Shown piece after piece: positions 1 to 9,891 of a DNA stretch of 64,000 nucleotides (its first letter is position 1; every line of letters begins with the position of its first letter). This DNA comes from Flavobacterium chilense (GTDB lineage: Bacteria > Bacteroidota > Bacteroidia > Flavobacteriales > Flavobacteriaceae). Location of the stretch: the NCBI RefSeq assembly GCF_001602525.1, contig NZ_LSYT01000015.1, forward strand, positions 1 to 64,000, given 5' to 3'. The notes under the pieces are model-generated. The model did not search any database. It was not told the origin of the DNA and saw only the letters and a list, made by a program, of their open reading frames with translations. A program made the position numbers and the translations under genes.

Positions 1-329
1 GATTTACTCTAATTTCATCACAGTAAAACCTGCCAGTTTTAGCAACTTTGCATCTTTTTAGCACTCTTTATCCAGATCTTTATACCTTACATAAGGAAGA
101 CTCGTCACCCTTTTTAGATGATTGAAAGAATAAAGCAACCACAGAGGGTGCTTTTCGCTATTTCTACTCGTTTAAATTAAACATCTAAGTCCGTTTGTTC
201 ATTTATACTCCTTATATATAGTGATTATAAAAACCTATAACTTAAGTCCGATAGCTGTAAAAATCTTTTTAGCCTCTGGTTCAGTATTAAAAACCCAAGA
301 AAGGTAAAAAAATAAACATACTTATTAAA
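1..329. other. Left-edge region with no recognised gene
   Basis: AT-rich sequence with frequent stops in all frames. The only ATG-initiated frame I looked at (118-180, 20 codons) is too short to support. It may be the decayed end of a neighbouring gene or a 3' untranslated region; I see no tRNA or structured RNA in it. Confidence 0.4.
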
Positions 330-371
330 AAAGAATAAAGCCAGCAAAAATTTATACTGGCTTTATTCTTT
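330..371 (-). terminator. Rho-independent terminator of the flavin monooxygenase gene
   Basis: Perfect stem built from AAGAATAAAGCCAG and its complement around a short AT-rich loop, followed on the minus strand by a T-run. It lies just beyond the stop codon of the gene at 385-1416. The plus strand also has T residues after the stem, so it may work both ways. Confidence 0.8.
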
Positions 372-384
372 GTTTTGAAAAAAT

Positions 385-1407
385 TTAACGCCAGCCTAAT
401 TCCGGGGCGATGTATTTTAGTATAGACGATAGTATATGTACATTATAGTCTACGCCCAATGTGTTAGGTATTGTTAACAGCAAGGTATCTGCTTCCTGAA
501 TTGCTTCATCCTGGGCTAACTCTGCGATGAGCTTATCCGGTTCGGCGGCATAACTCTTTCCGAAGATTGCCCGTTTATCACTTTCTATATTACCAAAGCT
601 ATCAGAACCTTTACCCTGATCTCCAAAATAATATTTATCCTGATCTGTGATGAGTGCAAAAATTGAACGGCTAACAGAAACTCTTGGCTCGCGCTGATGT
701 CCGGCTTTTTTCCAGGCTTCTTTATATAACCTGATCTGTTCGGCTTGTTGAATATGAAAAGGTTTTCCATTTTCATCATACTTCAGGGTAGAACTTTGCA
801 GGTGCATTCCGTTTTCGGCCGCCCAAACAGCAGTAGCATTAGATGCCGCTCCCCACCAGATTCGTTCTCTTAGTCCTTCAGAATGTGGTTCCAGACGTAA
901 TAAGCCCGGTGGATTTGGAAACATAGGATATGGATTAGGCTCTGCAAATCCAACGCCATTTAACTTATCCAGAAATTCTAAAGCTTTTTTACGTCCCATA
1001 TCAGCATCTGTTTCACCTTCTTTAGGTTCATACCCAAAAGAGCGCCAGCCGTCAATAACCTGCTCCGGTGATCCTCTGCTGATACCTAATTGTAAACGTC
1101 CTCCCGAAATTAAATCCGCAGAACTGGCATCTTCCACCATATACAATGGGTTTTCATACCGCATATCGATAACACCTGTCCCAATTTCTATCTGGCTCGT
1201 TTTTGCACCAATCGCCGAGAGTAAAGGAAAAGGCGATGCCAGCTGTCTTGCAAAATGATGAACTCTGAAATAAGCACCATCCAAGCCAATTTCCTCTGCA
1301 GCAACAGCCAAATCAATAGACTGAAGCAATGTATCGCTTGCTGTACGAGCTTTATAGGAAGGATGATCGGCCCAGTGTCCAAACGATAAAAATCCTATTT
1401 TCTTCAT
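385..1407 (-). CDS. LLM-class (luciferase-like) flavin-dependent oxidoreductase
   Basis: A bacterial-luciferase-fold monooxygenase that should use reduced FMN or F420 supplied by a separate reductase; the substrate is unknown. The product opens with a beta strand (KKIGFLSFGHW), has the family-like segment LQLGISRGSPEQVIDGW near residues 107-123, and ends without extensions at about 340 residues, normal for the family. There is no signal peptide, so it is cytoplasmic. I prefer the ATG at 1407 because the protein core starts directly there; an in-frame ATG three codons upstream (1416) is the alternative. It is monocistronic, with its own terminator at 330-371. Family membership is secure, the reaction is not. 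Confidence 0.88.
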   Translation of the reverse strand: MKKIGFLSFGHWADHPSYKARTASDTLLQSIDLAVAAEEIGLDGAYFRVHHFARQLASPFPLLSAIGAKTSQIEIGTGVIDMRYENPLYMVEDASSADLISGGRLQLGISRGSPEQVIDGWRSFGYEPKEGETDADMGRKKALEFLDKLNGVGFAEPNPYPMFPNPPGLLRLEPHSEGLRERIWWGAASNATAVWAAENGMHLQSSTLKYDENGKPFHIQQAEQIRLYKEAWKKAGHQREPRVSVSRSIFALITDQDKYYFGDQGKGSDSFGNIESDKRAIFGKSYAAEPDKLIAELAQDEAIQEADTLLLTIPNTLGVDYNVHILSSILKYIAPELGWR

Positions 1408-1696
1408 AGATAGCATTGTTAATATTTACAATTTCAAATATACGCATCATTATCGAGTGGGTTTATACTCTTTATTATAGAAAGTGTTAATCATTTGCTA
1501 AGTTTTATCTTTTCAGGTTTGCTTATAAGCTAAGTTTTCATAATCTAAATAAAATTAATTTAACTTACTGTAATATGGCAATTTAACAATGCTCGGCTAA
1601 AATTATATAACTTATCTCATCACCTAAAGTGTAATTTTAAGATAACCTAATTATAACATTAGGCATCGTTAATTTATTAATTTAATTTGATTAAAT

Positions 1697-1990
1697 ATGA
1701 GATCCGAAAATTACTTATACACACCTGAGGAATCTGTAGATGGTTTAACTTCTTACGAGGAGCAACTTTCATTAAATTATGATGATTATCTGGATGGCAG
1801 TTTTCAGGCTGCATTAAAAGCGAGCAGACATTATGACTTAGAACTTGGAGGACTGGAAGATGATCTTGAGGATGATTTCGAATCAGAGTACGATGAAAAT
1901 GATTGGGAAGAAGAGTCTTCACACAAAGACTATGCAGGAGAATATGATAAAAATGAAGAGCAACCAGGTGCTTTTATAATACTTGACTAA
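1697..1990 (+). CDS. Small highly acidic protein, unknown function
   Basis: 97 residues, not recognised. The N-terminal half is mixed (YTPEESVDGLTSYEEQLSLN) and the second half is dominated by Asp and Glu, including DLEDDFESEYDENDWEEE. There is no signal peptide or membrane segment. The strong negative charge recalls small acidic cytoplasmic proteins or nucleic-acid mimics, but no motif supports a specific role. It is followed by a clear terminator at 2013-2041 and is divergent from the monooxygenase gene, so it is probably a true single-gene unit. An antisense frame covers part of it; the sense frame is preferred because of its position before the terminator. Confidence 0.6.
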   Translation: MRSENYLYTPEESVDGLTSYEEQLSLNYDDYLDGSFQAALKASRHYDLELGGLEDDLEDDFESEYDENDWEEESSHKDYAGEYDKNEEQPGAFIILD

Positions 1991-2012
1991 AACTACACAA
2001 GCAAATCTTTTT

Positions 2013-2041
2013 AAAGCCAATGAGATATTCTTTGGCTTTTT
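2013..2041 (+). terminator. Terminator of the small acidic protein gene
   Basis: Stem AAAGCCAA / TTGGCTTT with a roughly 10-nt loop and a following T-run, 22 bp after the stop codon at 1990. Confidence 0.7.
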
Positions 2042-2160
2042 ACTTTAATATATGTACTTTTTAGGTGAAAGCTTTTCTTGAAAAGAATGAAACAGAAAAA
2101 AATTGTAACTAATTATATGTAGCCAAAACTGATCTGTAACTAATATCCTCAAAAATGAAC

Positions 2161-2168
2161 TAAATTTG
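2161..2168 (+). promoter_or_regulatory. Candidate Bacteroidota -7 promoter box (TAAATTTG)
   Basis: Matches the TAnnTTTG consensus of the Flavobacterium housekeeping sigma factor, 22 bp before the lipoprotein ATG at 2191. A convincing TTG -33 element is not visible at the expected spacing, so the assignment is tentative. Confidence 0.4.
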
Positions 2169-2190
2169 AGATACCTTTAAAAATACATTT

Positions 2191-2655
2191 ATGAAAAATT
2201 TTTTAATGCTTTTAATATCCGTTTTCTTTTTTGCATGTCTACAAAAAGAAAATAGGAATACTTCGCCTGAAGGGTCAAAACCGATTCTCGCAAATAAAGA
2301 CAAAGAAGAAAACAAACAAACCGGAGATACTATTTATATGAATGCAACAGATAAAAATGGTGTCTTTACAGCTGAAGGTGTTTTAGATTCTATTCATCCA
2401 AAAATATATGTCAAATTTAGAAATGAAAATTTAGGTGAATTAAAAGCAGTAATTCTACCTGTTGGTGGCAAAGGAAATATTCGCTTTAACCAAATTATTT
2501 TTCCCGATAAAACCTCTGATGGGCCTTTTGGAATGGATTTAAAAATTCAACTAACACAAAAAGGAGATCATATTATTGTAATTGGACATTCGCTAATGGC
2601 TGATAATCCTTTTTGGGGTAAATTTAAAGTGCAGTTTGAGAATAAAAAAGATTAA
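2191..2655 (+). CDS. Small lipoprotein, unknown function
   Basis: 154 residues beginning with a type II signal peptide, MKNFLMLLISVFFFAC; Cys16 is the likely lipidated residue. The mature part is charged near the anchor (KENRNTSPEGSKP), which suggests a flexible linker, followed by a small beta-rich domain (residues about 55-150) containing VKFRNENLGELKAVILPVGG and FGMDLKIQL. The protein should sit in the outer or inner membrane facing the periplasm. I do not recognise the domain. It is convergent with the CorA-like gene downstream and has a TAAATTTG promoter box just upstream. Confidence 0.7.
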   Translation: MKNFLMLLISVFFFACLQKENRNTSPEGSKPILANKDKEENKQTGDTIYMNATDKNGVFTAEGVLDSIHPKIYVKFRNENLGELKAVILPVGGKGNIRFNQIIFPDKTSDGPFGMDLKIQLTQKGDHIIVIGHSLMADNPFWGKFKVQFENKKD

Positions 2656-2738
2656 TTTATAATGTAACAGAATTATTCTCTTAAAATTCTATTCTGATTT
2701 AAGAAAGTTACTAGCAGTCCTAATTCTTTACACCTGTT

Positions 2739-3701
2739 TTAATTCAGCCATTTTTTACGCTTAAACCAAATTAACGGAGCAACGAAACAGATTAATATTA
2801 ATACTATTGCGTAAAAATATCCATACTCCCACTCTAATTCAGGCATATTCTTAAAGTTCATGCCATAAATTCCTGCAACCAGCATTGGTAGTGAAATGCA
2901 CATTGTTATAATAGTTAATGTTTTAAAAATACGATTCTGCTCCAGGTCAATTTTTGTAGAGATATAATCTTTTAAATCATCTAAGCGTTCAAAATTATTT
3001 TGAACATATTCATTAATCACGGTTAAATCGCTTAATTCTAATAAAATCGTCTCTTTAATTTCAGCACTAAGTTTTGTGCTTTTTCTAAGCAAATGTAAAA
3101 TCCTCCTAAATTCGTTCAGAGATTCCTTTACAAGAAGGTTGTTAAACTTGAGGGCTGTTATTTCATTTAAACCATGTTCAGAAAAATTGTTTTCTTTCTG
3201 TAAACCGGAGTAAATTGTTTTAATATTCTTTGCGATAACTTCTGTTAAGTCTGCAAAATAATCAGGGACTATTCCAATCATCATTAAAAGAAAAGTATCA
3301 ATCGTAAATGGCAGGTTTTTAATTTTATCAAAATGTTCCTGTTTTTTATTTTCAGGTATGAACTTTTCAAAATTAATATCCATGAAAGAAAACATGATTT
3401 TCTCTTTTAAAATAAATGAAACAATTACTTCTTCAATTTTATTCTGAGTTGTAAAATATGGAAATGAAAAATTAAATGCTAATTGATTTTCTTTCTCCAG
3501 ATAATGAGAACTCAATTCTATATCCTCGCTATTATTTAATATTGTTGTATCAATATCAAAAAGCCTTTCAAAAGTTGTAACATCTTCTTTTTTATAATTG
3601 ATAATCTGTACACTGTTAATGTAGCTCAAATCTTTAGGAATCTGGTCAATACTTTTTACTTTAACGATGTTTTTATCTTTATCTAAAAGTTCGATTATCA
3701 T
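2739..3701 (-). CDS. corA: CorA-family divalent cation channel
   Basis: Pentameric inner-membrane Mg2+ (or Co2+/Ni2+) channel of the 2-TM-GxN family. The first 255 residues form the cytoplasmic domain, ending in a long helical stretch. TM1 starts near residue 263 and finishes with the selectivity motif YGMNFKNMPE (Gly280-Met281-Asn282), followed by the short periplasmic loop and TM2 (residues about 293-313) with a basic tail (WFKRKKWLN), typical of CorA. The length of 320 residues is normal. It is convergent with the lipoprotein gene at 2191. The exact ion cannot be read from sequence. Confidence 0.93.
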   Translation of the reverse strand: MIIELLDKDKNIVKVKSIDQIPKDLSYINSVQIINYKKEDVTTFERLFDIDTTILNNSEDIELSSHYLEKENQLAFNFSFPYFTTQNKIEEVIVSFILKEKIMFSFMDINFEKFIPENKKQEHFDKIKNLPFTIDTFLLMMIGIVPDYFADLTEVIAKNIKTIYSGLQKENNFSEHGLNEITALKFNNLLVKESLNEFRRILHLLRKSTKLSAEIKETILLELSDLTVINEYVQNNFERLDDLKDYISTKIDLEQNRIFKTLTIITMCISLPMLVAGIYGMNFKNMPELEWEYGYFYAIVLILICFVAPLIWFKRKKWLN

Positions 3702-3828
3702 GAATTGTTATTTTGTTTTCGGTTGTACTTTCCTGCCAACTTAACCTTATTATACATTTAATAAATACAGCAGTTACCTCTAAGATAACTCCATTCTCTG
3801 AAACTAACAAAATAACCTTCTTAATTTA

Positions 3829-4815
3829 TTATTCAGCCTTGATAATCTTCTCTAAAGTGTTGCAGGATTTAAAAAACTCATAAGCTCTTTTCTCTGCGTA
3901 GGAATATGTTGAATTACGGAGAGGAAAAGCACAATGTCCTCCATATTTTGGAGTTTCGAGATAAACATATGCACTGTCTTTTGCTATAGCTCTGGGATAA
4001 CATCTTTCTCCCAAAAAAGGATCATCGAGAGAATTAATAATTAAAACCGGGGTGGTAATATTTTTAAGGGAAAATTCCGGGGAAACACGTTGATAATAGT
4101 CATCACGACTCGCGAATCCGTGTAGTGGAGCTGTAAAATAATGGTCAACTTCATCAAAAGAAGAAATTTTATCAATCTGATCACGGTTTATAAAATCAGG
4201 AAACTGTGCCGCTTTGTATTTGAGTTTTCTTTTAATATCAATTGTAAAATTCTTTAAGTAAACTCTGTTAAAACCTTGTTTGAGTACAGCTGCACTTGTT
4301 GCAATATGTGTGGGTACTGAAATCGAAACTGCTCCTTTTATACGCTCATCGATTTTGGTCCAGCCAAAATAATTGAGAAGCTGAACACCTCCCATGGAAT
4401 ATCCGATTAAATAAACTTCTTCGAATCCTTTTTGTAAAACAAACTGTACTACCTCGTCAAGGTCATCGACTGCACCATGGTGATAAAGTCTCGGAAGTCG
4501 GTTCATTTCTCCTCCACAGGTACGATTGTTCCAGGCAAAAACTGAAAAACCTTTCTGCTGAAAATAGGCTGCACAACTATTATTGTACGTTCTGCGGGAA
4601 TCTCCTTCTAAACCATGACATAAAATAACTGCTTTTTTAGAGTCATTTATTATAAAATCGATATTGATAAAATCTCCATCATTCAATTCACGTTTTTCCC
4701 TTGTATATCCGGGCGCGTCAAATTTTTTAAACAAAGCAGCATAAATGGTAGAAATATGCCTATTGCGATGAATAATAGAAGGAAAATTATATTCTGATTG
4801 TTCAATTATCGGCAT
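3829..4815 (-). CDS. YheT-like alpha/beta hydrolase
   Basis: A serine hydrolase of the YheT/embryogenesis-associated EMB8 type. Visible elements are the oxyanion strand AVILCHGLEGDSRR (residues about 62-75), the nucleophile elbow GYSMGG with Ser140, an acid in NSLDDPFLG and the catalytic His in YGGHCAF near the C-terminus. The NxRxxGGE-type segment (NNRTCGGEMNRLPRLYHHG) is characteristic of the YheT branch. It has 328 residues, no signal peptide, and is predicted to be cytoplasmic. The substrate is unknown; related proteins act on acyl esters or lipids. It stands alone between the CorA-like gene and the protease gene. Confidence 0.88.
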   Translation of the reverse strand: MPIIEQSEYNFPSIIHRNRHISTIYAALFKKFDAPGYTREKRELNDGDFINIDFIINDSKKAVILCHGLEGDSRRTYNNSCAAYFQQKGFSVFAWNNRTCGGEMNRLPRLYHHGAVDDLDEVVQFVLQKGFEEVYLIGYSMGGVQLLNYFGWTKIDERIKGAVSISVPTHIATSAAVLKQGFNRVYLKNFTIDIKRKLKYKAAQFPDFINRDQIDKISSFDEVDHYFTAPLHGFASRDDYYQRVSPEFSLKNITTPVLIINSLDDPFLGERCYPRAIAKDSAYVYLETPKYGGHCAFPLRNSTYSYAEKRAYEFFKSCNTLEKIIKAE

Positions 4816-4980
4816 GACAAAAAGTTTTTACGGTGCGTACTACAAATCTAAGAAATCAATCAATAGATTACTTAAAACCGGCTTTTTATTTCATTTTCAG
4901 GAATAACGACTTAAAAGAGGTATGCTGAAAAGTTAAGCCCTCTTATCTTAAAACGATTTGTAACTGTAGTAACAACGCTA

Positions 4981-6162
4981 TTATTGTGCTTTTATTTCGA
5001 CAGTCTTATTACTTCCTAAATTGTCTGTAAAGCTTATTTTTACAATGTCACCCTGAAGATAATCAGACAAGAATAGCTTGCACAATAAATCCATTTGGTT
5101 ATTTGACAAATCAAAATCGTTAATTTTCGTGATCAAATATCCGTTTTGTAAACCTAATTTTTCGGCATCAGTATTTTTGTAAACTGCGGAAATGGTGTAA
5201 GCTCCATTAATCAATTGTGTGTCAAAACCAAAAAATGGAGGTGACTGATAGGTTTGAGATGCTGAATAAGGCTTAAAGTAAAAACTTTGCTCTAAATAAT
5301 CTATAGTAATAATTCCGTATTTTGCCAATCCCATACCCATCGCATTTTTATTTTTATGCTCTGATACAGATGTTACAATATCTTTGATAACGGCATTGCC
5401 AAAAAGAACAATTTTTACTTCAACCCTGTTTTCTGTACCTGTTTTTCCGGCTCCATGCAATCCGGAAGATGTAGAGCCATAACCTTCGTTTATTACCTTC
5501 GCAATACCTTTTGAATTTAATTTTTTATATCCCTCTGCTGATAACAAAAGAAACTTATCTGAACCACTGTCAAATAAAGCCGTTAGATCATCATACTGAC
5601 CAAAATCCGGTTTTATAAACGGCCTGCTGTTTTCATCCAGTTTTATTTTAGATTTAAAAGCAGTATTCAAATCTAATTTTGATGCTTTGTCAGTCAGAAT
5701 AATAATCTTTTTGTTAAGATCAATTTGAACAACACAATGTTTTAATATCGTACTGCCAATTATGCCATCAATATTAAAACAATCTAACATTCCTGTTTTT
5801 TTACTATCAAAAACAATGGCAACACCATCCTTAAAAGAAACCTTTCCTATACTCAAAGCCGGAACCTTTACGATCTCCTGCTGTACAGTTTTCCCTCCAA
5901 CATCTGTAACGTTAACAGATCCAAATGTAGTAGCATTTATAGCTTGCTTTAAGTTATTAGAAATAAGAAACGGAGCTCCTGTATCGAACAGGAAACGTTT
6001 TGGTTCATTGTTTATTACAACTTTCACAATTACTTTTCCGCGGATATATTCAAAAGGAATCGTATCACAAAAATTACTAACTGTTATTTCACTCTTATTT
6101 ATGTTTTGACTAAATACCCCAAAAGGAATTAATAAAAAAACCAGAAAATAGAATTTTATCAT
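4981..6162 (-). CDS. Secreted retropepsin-like aspartyl protease with PDZ domain
   Basis: A signal peptide (MIKFYFLVFLLIPFGVFSQ) is followed by two aspartyl protease half-domains. The first has FLFDTGAP with Asp60, the second has ALFDSGSD with Asp198; each is followed by hydrophobic-hydrophobic-Gly strands (GIIGSTIL, GMGLAKYGIITID). The last ~90 residues form a PDZ-like domain (EKLGLQNGYLITKIND). This two-lobed arrangement with a C-terminal PDZ domain is common in secreted Bacteroidota proteins. Both catalytic motifs are intact, so activity is plausible; substrates are unknown. It is divergent from the TonB receptor gene at 6542. Confidence 0.88.
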   Translation of the reverse strand: MIKFYFLVFLLIPFGVFSQNINKSEITVSNFCDTIPFEYIRGKVIVKVVINNEPKRFLFDTGAPFLISNNLKQAINATTFGSVNVTDVGGKTVQQEIVKVPALSIGKVSFKDGVAIVFDSKKTGMLDCFNIDGIIGSTILKHCVVQIDLNKKIIILTDKASKLDLNTAFKSKIKLDENSRPFIKPDFGQYDDLTALFDSGSDKFLLLSAEGYKKLNSKGIAKVINEGYGSTSSGLHGAGKTGTENRVEVKIVLFGNAVIKDIVTSVSEHKNKNAMGMGLAKYGIITIDYLEQSFYFKPYSASQTYQSPPFFGFDTQLINGAYTISAVYKNTDAEKLGLQNGYLITKINDFDLSNNQMDLLCKLFLSDYLQGDIVKISFTDNLGSNKTVEIKAQ

Positions 6163-6541
6163 TGTAACTTATTTATAAATTGAATGTTACACAAACTTAC
6201 ACAATAACAATGTTACGCTATTATTAAATATATTTTATTTGAATCCGCATTCAAATAACGAACAATCCAGTTTTACCATTTATCTATAAAAGCTTACAAA
6301 TAAAATTGATGCTTGAAAATAGATCAAATTAATTTGCTTTTTATAAAATAACCATATCAAAAAAGTTACTGTGCAAAATCATTTTTAATTAACCAGAGTT
6401 ATAAGCTATTTATTATTTTAACTGAAAGTGAAAACGTCGCAACCCAACGTAAACTTGACTTAAGGCCTGTCTTTATTAACACTTCCTTAACACTATCGCT
6501 TCTGAATGTTATAGTTTTGCCAAAAACAAAAAACTATATAA
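6163..6541. other. Divergent intergenic region between protease and TonB receptor genes
   Basis: 379 bp, AT-rich, with no supportable ORF. It should contain the promoters of both flanking genes; only the plus-strand box at 6512-6519 is convincing. Confidence 0.4.
6512..6519 (+). promoter_or_regulatory. Candidate -7 promoter box (TAGTTTTG)
   Basis: Fits TAnnTTTG and lies 22 bp before the ATG of the TonB-dependent receptor at 6542. No clear -33 TTG is present. Confidence 0.4.
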
Positions 6542-9500
6542 ATGAAAAAAATTATTTTTATTTTGATTATTTTTCTATCAGCCTTAGGCCATGCTCAGGT
6601 TACGAGCTCAGCTATGTCAGGAACTGTTAGATCAAACAAGGGAGAAGCGCTTCCGGGAGCAACTGTGGAAATCGTTCACAAACCAACCGGAACAAAGTAT
6701 TTCTCTACTACAGATTTCGACGGTGGATATGCTGCGCAAGGATTAAGACCAGGAGGTCCTTATACTTTAAAAGTAACTTATGTTGGCTTTAAAACAACTG
6801 AAATTACTGACATTAACGTTGGTTTAGGAAACAACCTTACTGTAAACGTTAAAATCGAGGAAGAATCAAATGCTCTTCAGGAAGTTGTGGTTACAACAAA
6901 ATCAAACGGAAATTTCAACAAAGGGAAAACTGGTGCATCACAGCAGTTTACAAATAGAGAAATTTCAGCAGTTCCGGTATTAGGAGCCCGTTCTGTAAAC
7001 TCTATTACAAAGTACAATGCTAATGCTGGAGCAAATGGAACTTTTGGTGGTCAGGATTCAAGATTAAACAATTTTACAATTGACGGTTCTGTTTTCAACA
7101 ACGGATTTGGTCTTGGAAATGAGTCTCAGGCTGGAGGAAGAACCGGATCAACGGCTATTTCATTGGATGCAATTGAGCAATTACAAGTAAGTATAGCTCC
7201 TTATGATATTCGTCAGTCCGGATTTTTAGGATCTGGAATTAATGCGGTTACAAGAAGTGGAACAAACGAAATCGAAGGTTCTGTTTATAACTCTTTCAGA
7301 AGTAATAAATCAAGTTTTATAGGAACTCATGCTGGTGCTGTAGATATCGTACCTGGAAAATTTAACGAAAAAGTATGGGGAGCCCGTGTTGGAGCACCAA
7401 TCATAAAAGATAAATTATTCTTCTTTGGTAACTTTGAGACTATCGATAACGTAAGCCCTGCTACGACCTGGACTTCTACAGGATCTCCGCAAGGAGGAGC
7501 ACAAATTTCTGCACCAACTTATACTGAAATGCAAACGCTTTCTAACTATATGAAAGATAAGTTTGGATACATTACAGGTCCCTGGGAAAATTATGATGCT
7601 ACTAAAACATCTAAAAAATTCTTAACCAGAATTGACTGGAATATTAACGACAATCACAAACTTACTGCTCGTTATGTATTTCACAATTCATCTTCAGACG
7701 AGTTAACTTCTAACTCAAACTCATTAGGTTTTGGTAACAGAAGAACCAGTTCTTTGGCAATGTCTTTCAAAAATAGTGGTTATACGATCTTAGATAATAC
7801 AAGATCTATCGTTGTTGAATTGAACAGTAAACTGAGCAACTCATGGTATAATAACTTTATTGCTGGTTACGACAAACAAATTGAAGACAGAGGTTTACAA
7901 GGTGGTGGATTATTCCCAACTATTGATATCAAAAATGGTTCAGCTACTTACATTTCTGTTGGTTTGGATCCTTTTACACAAGGTAACAAGCTTTCGTATT
8001 CTACATTACACTTTACAGATAACTTAACTAAAACTATCGGAAAACATTCTCTTGTTTTAGGTGCTAACTTTGAATATTTCAAATCAAGCAACTTGTTCTT
8101 CTCAGGATCAAACGGAGTTTATGTATTCAACTCTTTAGCAGATTTTTATGCTGCTGCAGATCAGTCAGTAGCTAATGGTGGTAAACCATCAACTGCAACT
8201 GCTACTTCTCCGGCTCGTTTTCAATATAGATATTCAGCTTTGCCGGGTGGTGAAGAACCATTACAGGTTTTAAAGTCTAACAAACTTGATTTATACGCTC
8301 AGGACGAATTAAAACTAAGCGACAACTTTAAACTTACAGTGGGTCTTAGAGCATCAAGAGTATGGTTTGCTGATACTGCTTTAGAAAACCCAACTGTTAC
8401 TGCTATGACTTTTGCTAACGGCGAAAAATTCAATACTGGTAAAATGCCGGATGCACAATATTTATTTGAACCTAGAGTTGGTTTCAATTTAGATTTGAAC
8501 GGAAATGCTTCAACAATTTTACGTGGAGGTTCTGGTATCTTTACAGGTAGAGCTCCGTCTGTATTTTTATCAAACCAAATTGGAAACAATGGTGTATTAA
8601 CTGGTTTCGTAGATGTAAGTGGGGCTGCTTTGGCTGCCGGAGGATATGGTTTTACACCTAAACCTGCAGATTATTTTACTCCTGCAACACCAACTTTACC
8701 TACTACTTTTGACTTAGCTTTTACAGATCAAAAATTCAAATATCCGCAAGTATGGAAAACGACTATGGCAGTTGATCAAAAACTTCCATTTGGTTTCACC
8801 GGTACAGTTGAAGGGATAATTCAAAAGAACATCAATGCAATAAGCTATTATAATGCGAACTTTGCCAATCCTGTTGGAACTTTTGCAGGAACTGATAACA
8901 GACCAAGATATTCTCGTACTGACGTAGGAACAAGAGTAAACAATAACGTTTCAAATGCAATTGTTTTAACAAATTCTGACAAAGGATACTTCTACTCTAC
9001 TACATTTAAATTAGAATATCCTTACCAAAACGGTCTTTGGGGATCATTTGCTTATACGCACTCTGAGGCTGCTGATTTAATTTCTGCAGGTTCTATTGCT
9101 TCAGGATCATGGACAGGTGCAAGATCTGTAAACGGAAACAATGATTTGGATGTTTCTATCTCAAACAACAATACACCTCATCGTTTAGTGGGAGTTATTG
9201 GATACAAAATCGAATACGGAAAAGGTTTGTTAGGTGGTTCAACATCTATCAACTTAGGATATATTGGAGAAGTTGCAAATCCTTTTACTTACGCTTATAG
9301 CGGAGATATGAATGGAGACAGAGTAAGTGGTAATGATTTAATTTATGTACCAAAAAGTGCAAGTGAACTTCGTTTTACACCTCTTGTTGTTTCCAGTACT
9401 GTTGGTGGTGTTACAACATCAAGAACTTATACTGAAGCTGAGCAAAGAACTGCATTTGATGCTTATATCGATCAGGATAAATATCTTCGTACAAGAAGAG

Positions 9501-9859
9501 GTCAGTATGCTGAAAGAAATGGTGCTATTTTACCAATGTTACACAGATTAGATTTATCTATCTCACAAGATCTTAACATTAAAATTGGTGGTAAAAAGAA
9601 CAGTTTCCAATTTAGAGCTGATATCTTAAACTTTACAAACATGTTAAACAAAAATTGGGGAGTTACACAAAGAGCAACTAATCCAAATGTCTTGGCATTC
9701 TCTTCGGCATCGACAGGTAATGTTCCTTTTTACACTTTGGCAACACAAACAGATGCGGTTGGAAACAGATTCTTAATTAAAGATACTTTCCAGAAAAACG
9801 CTTCTACATTTGATGTTTGGCAGGCACAATTTACAATTAGATACATCTTTGGTAAATAA
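6542..9859 (+). CDS. Oar-like TonB-dependent receptor with carboxypeptidase-regulatory-like domain
   Basis: An outer-membrane active transporter of 1105 residues. A signal peptide (MKKIIFILIIFLSALGHAQ) is followed by a carboxypeptidase-regulatory-like domain (about 22-112, with GEALPGATVEIVHKPTG and TYVGFKTTEI), a linker ending LQEVVVTTK, a plug (about 130-240, with QDSRLNNFTIDGS and NAVTRSGTNEIEGSV) and a long beta barrel ending FTIRYIFGK. The plug wording and the absence of an adjacent SusD gene place it with the Oar-type receptors rather than SusC. The substrate is unknown; oligopeptides or proteins have been proposed for related receptors. It is monocistronic, with a promoter box at 6512 and a terminator at 9892. 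Confidence 0.92.
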   Translation: MKKIIFILIIFLSALGHAQVTSSAMSGTVRSNKGEALPGATVEIVHKPTGTKYFSTTDFDGGYAAQGLRPGGPYTLKVTYVGFKTTEITDINVGLGNNLTVNVKIEEESNALQEVVVTTKSNGNFNKGKTGASQQFTNREISAVPVLGARSVNSITKYNANAGANGTFGGQDSRLNNFTIDGSVFNNGFGLGNESQAGGRTGSTAISLDAIEQLQVSIAPYDIRQSGFLGSGINAVTRSGTNEIEGSVYNSFRSNKSSFIGTHAGAVDIVPGKFNEKVWGARVGAPIIKDKLFFFGNFETIDNVSPATTWTSTGSPQGGAQISAPTYTEMQTLSNYMKDKFGYITGPWENYDATKTSKKFLTRIDWNINDNHKLTARYVFHNSSSDELTSNSNSLGFGNRRTSSLAMSFKNSGYTILDNTRSIVVELNSKLSNSWYNNFIAGYDKQIEDRGLQGGGLFPTIDIKNGSATYISVGLDPFTQGNKLSYSTLHFTDNLTKTIGKHSLVLGANFEYFKSSNLFFSGSNGVYVFNSLADFYAAADQSVANGGKPSTATATSPARFQYRYSALPGGEEPLQVLKSNKLDLYAQDELKLSDNFKLTVGLRASRVWFADTALENPTVTAMTFANGEKFNTGKMPDAQYLFEPRVGFNLDLNGNASTILRGGSGIFTGRAPSVFLSNQIGNNGVLTGFVDVSGAALAAGGYGFTPKPADYFTPATPTLPTTFDLAFTDQKFKYPQVWKTTMAVDQKLPFGFTGTVEGIIQKNINAISYYNANFANPVGTFAGTDNRPRYSRTDVGTRVNNNVSNAIVLTNSDKGYFYSTTFKLEYPYQNGLWGSFAYTHSEAADLISAGSIASGSWTGARSVNGNNDLDVSISNNNTPHRLVGVIGYKIEYGKGLLGGSTSINLGYIGEVANPFTYAYSGDMNGDRVSGNDLIYVPKSASELRFTPLVVSSTVGGVTTSRTYTEAEQRTAFDAYIDQDKYLRTRRGQYAERNGAILPMLHRLDLSISQDLNIKIGGKKNSFQFRADILNFTNMLNKNWGVTQRATNPNVLAFSSASTGNVPFYTLATQTDAVGNRFLIKDTFQKNASTFDVWQAQFTIRYIFGK

Positions 9860-9891
9860 TTTAGTTTCTGGCTAAAACCAAATAAATAATT

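Noticed and set aside
1677..1922. Minus-strand frame opposite the small acidic protein gene
   Set aside because: It lacks a terminator or promoter on its side and is His/Pro/Leu-rich, the expected complement of an acidic reading frame.
5762..6109. Antisense frame inside the aspartyl protease gene
   Set aside because: The sense strand carries both DTG and DSG motifs and a signal peptide; the antisense product has no domain.
6542..9859. SusC-type glycan receptor (polysaccharide utilisation locus)
   Set aside because: No SusD-like lipoprotein or glycoside hydrolase gene is adjacent and the plug wording is Oar-like.
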